Shown one piece after another: positions 47,201 to 56,078 of a stretch of DNA of 64,000 nt. Origin of the DNA: Cyanophora paradoxa (taxonomy: Eukaryota; Glaucocystophyceae; Cyanophorales; Cyanophoraceae); assembly GCA_004431415.1 (NCBI GenBank), contig QPMI01000117.1, positions 248,001-312,000 of the forward strand, in the 5' to 3' direction. Every line of letters begins with the position of its first letter. Within the stretch, counting starts at the first letter, position 1. The position numbers and the translations under genes are program-made. Below the pieces are notes generated by a model. That model worked only from the letters and a program-made list of their open reading frames with translations, was not told the origin of the DNA and searched no databases.

Positions 47201-50200
47201 CGACCCGGACCCGAAGGCGCGCCCGCCCCTCCAGAGACATCCCGCGTCGGTCGCAGTCGCTCACGGCGGTCGCGCAGGAGGCGGCGGAGGCGGAGCGGGG
47301 CGCTCGCTGCGTGGCGGTGCGGCTCGTCGGGCAGCCGTGCCCCGCCGCGCCGGAGGAGATCGGCGCCCTCGCCGCGCGCCTCGAGCTCGCGACGGCCAGG
47401 CCGGACTCTGGCGGCGTCCGTGCCGTCTCCAGCGCCGTCCGCGGCGCCGCAGCCACCCTTTGCGGGCTGGCGTCGCGGCGCCTTGGGCGGGGCGGCTTCC
47501 ACTCGGCGCTGCTGAGCGCCGTGCCGGCGGGGCCCGAGCTGCTCGCCGAGGCCCACGACGCCTTCGCCGACGGCGAGGGGCTTCAGGTGCGTACTGCGAC
47601 GTCGACCGATTTCCACGCGCGGGAGGCCTTCGAAATATTCTTGATTCGGGGGTGGCCGTGGCCGCAGGTGTATGTCGTGTCGGATGGCTTCGTTGCCAGC
47701 GAAGGAGCGGGCACAGTGCTTGTACGCGGCCTTGCCACCTCCGGGCGGTACGTTGTTCTCGCACTTCAGCTAACACATAAATAGGCTTTGCATATTTTAG
47801 ACGTCGAATAATATGTATTAACGGTTACTTTGCACGCAGGTACCCCCTGGCGGCGCTGCACGTGCCTGCCAGCTGGTCCCATCGCTCATCGCCGGTGCGT
47901 CCCTGCGAAATCAAACTGGCCATGACTGGCTATGGCAGCCGAGCGGCTAAGAAGCGCCCCTTGCAAATGTAGGCCCGGCTGTTCGTGTCGGAGGCGGCGG
48001 TCGGCGATGGGGAGCGCCCCGCTGCGGCGGCGGTGGCGGAGCTGATGCTGCATGCGCTCGACAAGGCGCGCCGGCGGGCCGACCCGGAGGCCGCCGCGTT
48101 CGGCCCGGCGGACGACGACGCGCCCGGCGGCACGGGCGCCACAGCCGCCGAGCTTCTGCTGAGCGAGCAGGACCCGCCGGCGCCGGACTACGTCCCCGCC
48201 CGCTTCCTGCCGCAGCTGCGGCGCTGCGACGGCGGCGCGCTGGCGGTGCTGGCGGCGCGGGCGCACTCCTCTGCAGCGGTGGTGGCGCTGGCTGGGGTCG
48301 ACGTGGACCGGCGCTGGGCGGAGCTGCCGTGGGGCGCCCGCGCCATCGCCCTCGCGTGCCTCGCGGGAAGCCCCCAGGAGGCTGCCGCTGCCGCTGGGGA
48401 TGCCGCCCTGCGCGCGTCGCTCGCGGAGCTGTACGGCCGCCCCGTCGAGCCCGCCGCCTGGCACGAGGCTTGTGGTGCGCTATTTCGCTCCTTGCGAAAA
48501 TTTAACCGGCTTGCAAAAACAGTGCGCCGCAACGGTTTTCGCAGCGCGCGGACAGATTCTGGCCCGCCTCGCGCACGCGGTCGGGCGCGCGGCGCGGGAG
48601 GAGGCCGCAGCGAGGCCCGCCGAAGCGCTCGCGCTGGAGCTGCCGGAGCCGGAGGCCGCCCCGTTGCCCCTCGTATGTCCAAGATTCGAATTCGAATTCA
48701 TGCGCATGACCTAAATCGTCCTAACGCGGCGGCGCAGGGGAGCGAACGGCTGGCACCAGAGGACTTGTTCGTGCGTCTGCCGCGGGCGCCGGACTCGCTC
48801 GCGGCGCGGGCGCTGGAGCAGCTGCACGTGCGCGGTCCGCGCCACTCTTTTCACTGCGTTCTCAAAATTAGCGCGCGCAGCTTATTGCTCGCCTCTGGTT
48901 CCTTGCCGTGACGGGCGACCCCTCTTTCCCCGCCGAGTCCGTGCTCTCGCTTCGCAAATTCTGCGTCAAAGATGTCATGCCGGCAAAGATGCTAAGGGCG
49001 TTCGACGTCGCAGGTATGGCTACGCCCTGCACGGACCACGCGAGCCGGGACCCGACGCCGCTGTTCGCGCCGGCTGCCTCGCCTGGCCGCTCTACCCGTG
49101 CGTACTTGCGATCTCAAATTGTTTTTGCATGTGTCAAGTCGTTACTTCACGTTTTTCGCGCTATTTGTAATATTAACTGACGAATCGTCAGGCTGGCGTC
49201 GCACCTGATTCTGCTCGTGCACGCGGCGGCCCGGCCCGTCGCAGGGGCCCTCTTCTGGGGCATGGCCATGGCACTCTCGCCAAAGCTGCGGGCGCTGCAG
49301 CGCGCGATCGAGCGCGGCATCTACCGCCGCGAGCTCCGCCGCGACGGCCTCCTCACCGCCGTCCAGTGCAACCTGTTCGACGTGCGCCTACTGCAGCTGT
49401 ACGTTTAGCTCATCGCACCTTAGCTAATGTACACACAAATTGCAGGGTCCGGTGACGGGCTTCGTGCGGCGGGCGCCCGACGACGCCAGCCGCGTGCTCG
49501 CTGTCCACGTCCTCCTGGGCGTCCTCGACGCGTGCGGGCCTCCCCGCCGCCCGTGCCGCCTTCCGCCGACGCGCCACAGGGAGCCTCGGACGACCTGCGT
49601 GGGCCACGTCGGAGTCGCCTCGGGCAAGGAGGGCGGCAAGGCCGCGCTCTCGCTCTCCGGCTGCGAGTGCACCTTCGTGCGGGCCGAGTACGACGGCGAC
49701 GGGCGCATCCGCCGCCGCCTGCAGTACCGCAGCAACGCCGTACAGTGGACCGCCTTCTACTCGTACGACGGATCCCGCGAGGCAAGCCAAACAACTCTCC
49801 TGCTACGTAAACCGTCCCCAGCTGACCCCTCACAGGAATTCCCCGAGCACGTTCCCAGCACCAAGCGCGTCTACCAGGGCGAGGTACCAGAGCGTCTCGA
49901 TCCTATTTTTGAGGTTTTAATCTCTTGTATTTCATTATGACTTGCATTGCGATCGCCAGATGTTCGACGAGCCGTTGCTGAAGGAGGGAGAGCCGCGACC
50001 TTCGGGGCTCACCCAGGTGCATGGCTAGTTATAATTATAGCGATAGCGCTTGTTCTGTTCGAATTCGCTATTATCGATGCTGAGGTGGCGCGGCCGCATG
50101 CGCAGGAGGTGCGGTACGACGCGACGGGGCGCGAGGCGGCGGCTGTGGTGTACGTGCGGTTGCCGTGGGACAAGGCCTCGTCGCAGCTCGTCTCCGCTTT

Positions 50201-52080
50201 CCACAGCTTCCCGATCGACGATCGCGACCAGCTGGTCGACTCGCACGCGGTGGCCGCCGAGTACGCCGGCGTGCCGCTCGGCCCGCACCGCACGGGCGCC
50301 CTCTCCATCGAGCTGTACCCCCACACCCTCCTTCCGAAAGAGGCGAGGCCCCTCCCGCATTCCAAGTCCATCATCCCCCGATACTGAAAGAGGTCGAGGG
50401 CCTTCCGAATTCTCTCTAACGTCGACGTCGGGGGCAGGTGACGATACGGGAGGAAGGGATGCCGACTTTGCGCATGACCTATGCATGGTGTCATCCACAG
50501 CACCCAATTGTCACAACCGTAAATAAGCCGTTTCAATATATCGTTTGCTTCAATTTGCCAACCGTGCTCTCTTAGGTAAATGTACAAACAAATGAGCCAT
50601 GCGAAGCGCCTGAGCTGGTGAGCATTATATTCGTATACGTGCTGGCGTACATTTTAAATTTGGGAACGCAATTTAAAAAGCTGGTTCCAGGTCGAAAAAG
50701 ACACGCTTGGGCTTCTCTCCCGCCTTCGCCACGTGGCCTCCATCTATCAGGTCCGGATCCACCAGTATAGAATTTCCGAAGAGAGTCGGCGAGCCTCATG
50801 ATCACGACGGCTCGCTGCAGGACGACCTCCTAGCGCCGCTTCCGAGGGCAGAAGAGAATCCCGAGAAGCCGACTCTGCCGTCGCCCTGGAGCTGGCGGTC
50901 GAGTTCGAAGCGCCGCTCGCGGAGCGTCGCGTCTGCAGCGATGCCGACGGCGATGGCGCGAACTGCTCTATGGCGCGCCTGGGCCGCGGTGCGATGATCA
51001 TGAACCGCTCCAACGCGAGGACCACCGCAGTCACTTAGGAGAACTGCAGGGCGCGGTGGACGGAACGCAGGTTCGGCTGTGGGACGAGGCACTGCTGCGC
51101 GAGGAGCCCGCGCTGCGGCGTTACTGGCGGCTGCGGGACTGGGGCCTGCTGGAATCGGCCCGCGGGGAGCTGCGGGAGCGCGAGTCGGACATTGTCGCTG
51201 CGATCAGTTTCAACAACGAGGCACGCCCAAAGCCATGTCCGCACGCAGCTCGTGGCGGCAGTGTGACACTTCGCAGGGTGTGCGGACGCTTACGGCCTTC
51301 CGTACGTCGGACCTGTTCGACATGTGCCGTGGCGGCTCGTCGCAGCGGTTTGCCCCACCGCTCAGGCTCGCAGTCGAAGTTACGCACTTATGAAATAAAC
51401 TGCAGATACTCGATCGCCGAGGCCGAGGCGCCTGCAAGGGCGGGGCCGAAAGGGGAGGGGGCCGATCCCGACGACCCGGCAATTTTTGCGCGCTGGAACG
51501 AGGCTGCCCCGCTGCCCGTCACAAACGTCGACACGGGCACGTGGCCCATGGACGGCGGCGTGCGTCCCTGCATGCTCCAAATAATCTCTACCTCTGAAAA
51601 TAAGTATCGCAAAGGGCGTGGCGGCGTGCCGGCGCGACCTGGTCGACACGCTCCCTCATCTCCGATGGGACGCCTCAATCGAGCTGGGCAACGAGGCCCG
51701 CGGTTCGTGATTACCGCTCGAGCTTCGGTTTTCGAATTCGCAGAACCTCACTCTTAGTATCTCAGTGCTGCCTCCGGGCTACAACGTGACGCGGAACGTC
51801 CGCTCGCTTCACTTTACACCGCTCTGGCACATTTCGGGGGTGCGCTCTGGCTCATCGCCCATCAGCCGGCGGATTCGCTTTCTAATCGCATATGCACGTG
51901 CTCGCAGCTGCCGCAGGTGCAGCAGGCCGATCAGGAGATGGCCGCTGTGCCTTACGGTCTGCTGGCGGCGCGGCGCTGGCGGACTTGTCCAAGCATCATT
52001 CGGCGCTTCTTCGTTCCGGTCCTGCGTCGAGTGCGTTGTCTTTGGATTCGCTCCGCATTCAGAACCATGTTTAGCTGCAG
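47201..52080 (+). CDS. Run of exons of one or more unrecognised proteins
   Basis: Spliced open stretches continue: AVAQEAAEAERGARCVAVRL (47.26 kb), VYVVSDGFVASEGAGTVLV (47.67), a long Ala-rich exon at 47.97-48.47 (GDGERPAAAAVAELMLHAL), SHLILLVHAAARPVAGALFW (49.2), TGFVRRAPDDASRVLAVHV (49.45) and RRRLQYRSNAVQWTAFYSY (49.7). Later pieces are AVVYVRLPWDKASSQLVSAF (50.14), RYWRLRDWGLLESARGELRE (51.12) and VLPPGYNVTRNVRSLHF (51.76). Donors and acceptors match the rest of the left half. No domain is recognised and no clean gene border was found; this may be the 3' part of the membrane-protein gene. The spliced, palindrome-rich character stops at about 52.1 kb. Confidence 0.4.
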
Positions 52081-52089
52081 GCCTTTTAC

Positions 52090-52500
52090 TTGCAGATGAT
52101 ATTATAAAAGCTGGTTTCTGCCCTCGCGGGCGGGTCACTTTGCGTGTACCCCCCCGCCCCTCTTTCCCCCCGCTAGGGCCCCATTGGCGGCGATGGCCCG
52201 TACCCCCCCTCTCGCGAATGGACCCCGCGGAGACCCGATGGGAGGGCGGGGGACGGGGGGTAGGGCTGCAGCGAGGCCGGCGTACCCCCCCTTGATCCCA
52301 CGTACCCCCTTTCGCCCGCGCGGATGGGTACGGGCGGCGGTCGACTCCGAAAGGGCAGCGAGGGGGCACGCGCGTCACGGATTCACGGAGGTCACGGGGG
52401 GCGCGGCGGCCTGGGGGGGGGTACGGCCGCTGTCTGGAGCGGGGCCGGGCTGATTGGGGGGTACCCCCTGCCGCCGCCGAGGTGCGAGGAGGATTGGGCT
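52090..52500. other. Junction zone rich in GTACCCCC on both strands
   Basis: Within 52145-52465 at least six GTACCCCC or GGGGGTAC words occur in C- or G-rich context, with no credible gene. The word is the same as one of the donor motifs in the ankyrin-TIR introns and recurs at 54134, 54880 and 60342. Host-type spliced exons lie to the left, compact viral-type genes to the right. Confidence 0.5.
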
Positions 52501-52502
52501 CG
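52460..52502 (+). repeat. Left direct repeat flanking the HNH gene
   Basis: TACCCCCTGCCGCCGCCGAG followed by a GTGCGAGGAGGATTGGGCTCGG-like stretch; about 80 percent alike to 53763-53805 in the same orientation. Confidence 0.6.
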
Positions 52503-52637
52503 GATCCGAAAAAAACGCGTTGGGATCCTAACATCGGATTCCGAGGATACTAGGAGGCTCGGGCCGAGGGTCCTGGGAGGATGGACGGCGGCATAAATAG
52601 GGGTTCGTGGGCCCATTCCCGGCACTCTTCCACCGAG
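52501..52637 (+). promoter_or_regulatory. Promoter of the HNH gene: GGATCC-motif block and TATA box
   Basis: CGGATCCG (52501-52508) and GATCCTAACATCGGATTCC (about 52524-52542) are followed by GCATAAATAGGGG (52591-52603) about 40 bases before the ATG at 52638. The same two elements in the same order precede the gene at 60545, which supports function. Confidence 0.7.
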
Positions 52638-53705
52638 ATGAAGCGCGGCGCCGACCCGAAGCGGCACCCGGCGCGCCTGGCGATCGACCTCAGCGACGAC
52701 GAATCGCCACCCAAGCGACGCAGCACGAGCCACCTGCCGGGCGTACCGCTGCATTTGGTGGCGCGGAAGGAGCCGCAGCCGGAGCCCGAGACGCTCGCGG
52801 AGATCAAGCAGGCGCTGAAGGACGTACGCGAGCTCGGCGGGCTCGTGCTCGACTCCGCCGAGCCGCACGCGATCCGATTGGCCGGCGTGTCCCGGCCGGT
52901 CGCGGCGGTGCGGATCGGGCCCGAGGCGACGGCGGAGGCCCGGCGCATCTACCGCCAGCACTTCCGGGGCCCGGCGGTCCGCATGCTGGACGCCGACGAC
53001 ATAGCGGACGTGCTCGCCTTCCGCATGCCCGACTGGGCCCGGCAGCCGACGAGCGGGGCGTACCGTAGCGCGAAGGAGACCGTGCACCTGGCCCTCCGGC
53101 TGCGTGACGGCACGTGCCAGTACTGGAACTGCTGGGACGCCTGCAACGGACACGACGACGCCCTGTACCGCGCCTGCTGGAAGTTCGTGATGCGGCGAGC
53201 GGTCCGCGACGAGACGAACGAGTTCTACGACTCCTGCAAGCGCGAATCGGGCGGCAGGCGGCTCACGTGCTCGACCTGCGGCGCCATCGAGGGCGACACG
53301 CCGCACCACGTGGACCACGCGCAGCCCGACTCGTTTGCGCGGACGCTGCTGGACTTCTGCCGCCTGCGGGGGCTCGAGCGACCGGACGGGCGCATCGAGG
53401 CCAAGATCTCGGCGCGGAGGGCCTCGGAGGGCGAGGAGGGGAACTACCACCTGCTGCTGCCCGTCGTGCTCGAGACGGTCCCGCCTACCCTTTCGAGCGA
53501 CTTTGCGGACTACCACCGCTCCCAGCCAAAGCAGCTGCGGGTCCTCTGCCGGGCCTGCAACGTCAAGGCCAGCAGCACCGCATCCCGAAAGGTCGGGCGC
53601 TACACCATTGGCGGGCGGCTGGTGTGCGAGCGGAACGGCCCATTCGACCGCGACAGGCCAGCGTCATCTGTCCGCGTCACCCTGAACGCCCGTAGATCGC
53701 CGTGA
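52638..53705 (+). CDS. HNH endonuclease, giant-virus type, intronless
   Basis: The start is the ATG at 52638 (MKRGADPKRHPARLAIDL), because the upstream in-frame ATG at 52581 precedes the TATA box. The protein has 355 residues. After an N-terminal region with LAEIKQALKDVRELGGLVLD comes a segment with many Cys and Trp (CQYWNCWDACNG). The HNH core follows: LTCSTCGAI, HHVDHAQPDSF, DFADYHRSQPKQLRVLCRAC with a following Asn and Lys. The two Cys pairs bind a structural zinc and the His/Asp/Asn residues the catalytic metal. Similar stand-alone HNH proteins are common in large DNA viruses of algae and amoebae, where they act as homing or genome-processing nucleases. A 112-bp piece of this gene is duplicated at 54597-54708, and the gene is flanked by direct repeats. 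Confidence 0.75.
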   Translation: MKRGADPKRHPARLAIDLSDDESPPKRRSTSHLPGVPLHLVARKEPQPEPETLAEIKQALKDVRELGGLVLDSAEPHAIRLAGVSRPVAAVRIGPEATAEARRIYRQHFRGPAVRMLDADDIADVLAFRMPDWARQPTSGAYRSAKETVHLALRLRDGTCQYWNCWDACNGHDDALYRACWKFVMRRAVRDETNEFYDSCKRESGGRRLTCSTCGAIEGDTPHHVDHAQPDSFARTLLDFCRLRGLERPDGRIEAKISARRASEGEEGNYHLLLPVVLETVPPTLSSDFADYHRSQPKQLRVLCRACNVKASSTASRKVGRYTIGGRLVCERNGPFDRDRPASSVRVTLNARRSP

Positions 53706-53762
53706 CCCGCGGCATCATGCGTGAATGTGCGCGACGAATGTGAATTTGTACACAATCCCTGC

Positions 53763-53805
53763 CTACCCCCTGCTGCCGCCGACATGCGAGCGGGATTAGG
53801 TCGGG
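53763..53805 (+). repeat. Right direct repeat flanking the HNH gene
   Basis: TACCCCCTGCTGCCGCCGAC followed by an ATGCGAGCGGGATTAGGTCGGG-like stretch; partner of 52460-52502. Together they bracket the promoter and gene. Confidence 0.6.
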
Positions 53806-53957
53806 CGGGGGAGCCCGTTTGGCGGCCAGGAGTTGCGTTTCACGGGGCGGGGTGACTGTATTCGGACTCAACGCCCGTCACTTATGGGCGGACCGTCACG
53901 GTGCGCAGTGACGTTTCGCACCCCCTGACCGTCCATCCCGTGCGCCACCTACCGAAC

Positions 53958-54072
53958 GGGTGACGCTCGCATGCTGACGGCCGGCTGAATGGGTGACGCG
54001 GACGACCGGGCGGGTGACGCGCGCGGGATTGGGGTGACGCCGCCGACTCCGGCAGTGGGTGACGGGTGACGC
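53958..54072 (+). repeat. Iteron-like cluster of GGGTGACGC
   Basis: Six same-orientation copies begin at 53958, 53991, 54012, 54032, 54057 (last base changed) and 54064, with spacing of 20-33 bases for the first four steps. The region has no credible gene. Such clusters can be replication or regulatory protein sites, or simply a decayed tandem repeat. Confidence 0.7.
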
Positions 54073-54133
54073 CGACATTGGAGGTGAGGGAATGACGCGT
54101 GACGGTGAGGGCGGAGGGGGGTGAGACGCAGGG

Positions 54134-54175
54134 GGGGTACGTGATTCATCAATATTCATATTAGGGCTAGACATG
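54134..54175 (-). repeat. 42-bp direct repeat, copy 1, encoding a minus-strand N-terminus
   Basis: On the minus strand it starts at ATG 54174 and reads MSSPNMNIDESR before a GTACCCC donor-like word. The identical 42 bp recur at 54880-54921. It looks like a first exon that has been duplicated. Confidence 0.8.
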
Positions 54176-54470
54176 AAGGTCGACCGAGGACGACGAGACT
54201 GCCAAAGAGCCCGTGAGCGACACCGTGCCATCCGAGAGGAGGGCCGTCGCCGCGCCGGTCCCGAAGGGCAGGAGCGTCGTGAGCGTGCCCCGCCTTGCCA
54301 TCCAGCCCGAGGACGCCAGGGTCCAGCTCGAGTAGACCGCGCCGGCCTCCTCGACCTCCAAACCGCACGAGACCCCCGTGCCCGTCGCGCCCCCGACGTT
54401 CAGGCGGATCTGCTGCTCCTGAGCTGCGCGTCCACCACCAGGTTGCCGCAGGTGACGCGCAGGCCCTTGT
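54176..54470 (-). pseudogene. Fragment of a beta-rich, structural-type protein
   Basis: The minus frame reads QQIRLNVGGATGTGVSCGLE, VEEAGAVYSSWTLASSGW, LTTLLPFGTGAATALL and SDGTVSLTGSL, ending SSSSVDLHV and TAG within the 42-bp repeat. Gly/Thr/Ser-rich alternating sequence suggests a viral structural protein. No start, and upstream sequence belongs to other fragments, so it is a piece. Confidence 0.4.
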
Positions 54471-54596
54471 CGCGCAGGGCCGGGCGTCGGCATCTCCAAC
54501 CTGTGCTGCTGCCTCATGACGCGCAACCCGGGGTTCCGCGACTCGCGCTCCTCCGAGTTCCCCATCCTGCGATGGAACGTCCTCAACCTCGGGACC
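54471..54596 (+). pseudogene. Exon-like fragment, unrecognised
   Basis: Plus frame GVGISNLCCCLMTRNPGFRD and EFPILRWNVLNLGTS, ending at ACCAG where the HNH fragment begins. No parent gene in the window. Confidence 0.35.
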
Positions 54597-54708
54597 AGCC
54601 CGAGACGCTCGCGGAGATCAAGCAGGCGCTGAAGGACGTACGCGAGCTCGGCGGGCTCGTGCTCGACTCCGCCGAGCCGCACGCGATCCGATTGGCCGGC
54701 GTGTCCCG
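54597..54708 (+). pseudogene. 112-bp exact copy of part of the HNH gene
   Basis: Identical base for base to 52783-52894 as far as I can compare by eye, covering LAEIKQALKDVRELGGLVLD and neighbours. Perfect identity implies a recent copy or gene conversion. Confidence 0.9.
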
Positions 54709-54805
54709 AGGTTGCGCACCGCCGGCCCGCCCGCCCTGCACGACTCGCGCATGCTGCCCTCACCGTCACGCGTCATTCCCTCACCTCCAATGTCGGCGTC
54801 ACCCC

Positions 54806-54880
54806 CTGCGCGACCAGATGATCACCGCATCGGACGTGGCGGCCGTCCTCGGCCTCAACCCCTACTGCTCGCCGAACCAG
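54806..54880 (+). pseudogene. Fragment with YqaJ/lambda-exonuclease-like N-terminal motif
   Basis: Plus frame LRDQMITASDVAAVLGLNPY followed by CSPNQ. The pattern ITxSDxAAxLGxNPY is the start of the YqaJ/lambda-type exonuclease fold, present in many large DNA viruses. Only this piece exists here; the rest of the nuclease is absent. Confidence 0.45.
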
Positions 54881-54921
54881 GGGTACGTGATTCATCAATA
54901 TTCATATTAGGGCTAGACATG
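54880..54921 (-). repeat. 42-bp direct repeat, copy 2
   Basis: Identical to 54134-54175. On the minus strand an acidic frame (NDDDDSSGSESAEDPEHV, about 54970-54913) ends in the repeat; in the next frame the repeat begins MSSPNMNIDESR. Confidence 0.8.
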
Positions 54922-54987
54922 CTCGGGGTCCTCGGCGCTCTCGGAGCCGCTAGAGTCGTCGTCGTCGTTCCGGGGCGGCGGCGTCCA

Positions 54988-55873
54988 GGGCTCCAGCCCC
55001 GGAGCGCATCTCCCTCAAGGTCCTCGACCAGCACGGTGCCGTCGACATCTACCGCATCAAGAGCACCAGCCGCCTCGAGAAGCTCTTCGTTACGCACGGG
55101 AGGCGCATCGGCGTGCCGGCCGACCGCATCCGCTTCATGTTCGACGGGGCGCGCATCCAGCCGCACCAGACGCCCGATGGGGTGGGGCTCCAGGACGGCG
55201 ACGAGATCGAGTGCGTCTCTCTTTTGTTCCTTTGCGCGCCGCCGCTGACTCTCGCGGGCCCGCAGCGTCATGATGGAGCAGGTCGGCGGCGGGCGGGTCC
55301 GCGTCATCGTGCACGACAACCTCTTCACCTTCAAGGGCTTCGGCCAGACCACCGAGGTCCCCACCGTCTGGGCCTACCGCATCGACTCCAACCTCTCGCT
55401 CGTGCACCTCATCGCGCACCACTCCGACCGCATGCTGCACCAGCCCGGCACCGTTTACCTCGCGCTCAAGGGGGAGCGCATCGACCCGCTCGACACCGCC
55501 GAGTCCCTCGGGTTCTACGACAACATCGAGCTCGAGTGCGCTCTTTCGTAGCCCTGCGCCGGCCCTTTGTCTGACGCCGCCGCACAGGGCCCGCTACGAC
55601 CCGGAGGCCATCCACGTCACCGTCAACTTCAACGGCCACTGCATCCCGTACCGCCTCCTTCCCCACATGCAGATCGGCCGCATCTTCGACTCGTACCGCA
55701 AGCCCCTCGGGATGTGGCCCGACTCGATGCGCATCCTCTTCAACGGCATGCGAGTCCAGCCGTGGCAGATGCCCGCGGAGGTCGGGCTGTCCAGTGGCGA
55801 CGAGATCGATATTTTGAGCGGCCAGGAGGGCGGAGGTGTTCCAGAAGACCCAGCGGGCGAAACTCGTCAGTGA
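54988..55873 (+). CDS. SUMO-like polyprotein, three ubiquitin-fold domains, two introns at domain borders
   Basis: Exons about 54988-55210, 55266-55535 and 55588-55873. Domain 1 has ISLKVLDQHGAVDIYRIKS, RIRFMFDGARI, TPDGVGLQDGDEI and, across the first intron, DVMMEQVGGG. This is the SUMO pattern including the C-terminal diglycine, which in SUMO is exposed by a SENP/Ulp protease. Domain 2 (VRVIVHDNLFTFKGFG, VYLALKGERIDPLDTAESLG) is more divergent and lacks a diglycine. Domain 3 (IHVTVNFNGHCIPYRLLPH, MRILFNGMRVQPWQMPAEVG) ends DEIDILSGQEGGG plus a short tail. Introns have GTGCGT/GTGCGC donors and GCAG/ACAG acceptors. The 5' end is not resolved. It may supply SUMO-like modifiers in a head-to-tail array, or act as a scaffold mimicking SUMO. 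Confidence 0.7.
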
Positions 55874-56060
55874 GCCGCGGTCCGCCAGCTGCAACCCCCC
55901 CGGGTGCGCGTCGAACCGGTTGCGAACGTCCTCGTAGGCACCGGCCGGCTCCCATATTTACCAAAAGTTTCGCGATCGAGCGCCCAGCAGCTCACGTAAT
56001 AATTAATTTTAACCCACCGCCTGGGTCGCCGACGTCCAGCGCCGCGCCAGGTCGGCCATG
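55740..56060 (-). other. Possible minus-strand fragment overlapping the SUMO gene end
   Basis: A minus frame reads YEDVRNRFDAHPGGLQLADR and LTSFARWVFWNT. A related-looking frame (ERWLYDRAERDPGDMAVRA) lies at about 57.9 kb on the same strand. Both neighbour GTCGATCGCGAA-like words. They may be pieces of one gene family flanking the large gene at 56.1-57.7 kb. Confidence 0.25.
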
Positions 56061-56078
56061 CGCGAGTACGACTCGACC

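Larger units (their letters stand above)
54066..54803. repeat. Inverted repeat arms, about 46 bp
   Basis: GTGACGCCGACATTGGAGGT and following bases at 54067-54112 return in inverse orientation at about 54757-54803. Arms are almost identical. They bracket the patchwork of gene fragments. Confidence 0.8.

Noticed and set aside
54988-55873. Polyubiquitin
   Set aside because: Domains are more SUMO-like (IRFxFDG, TPxxxGLxDGDEI, Q-x-GG ending), differ strongly from one another, and lack the near-identical repeats of polyubiquitin.
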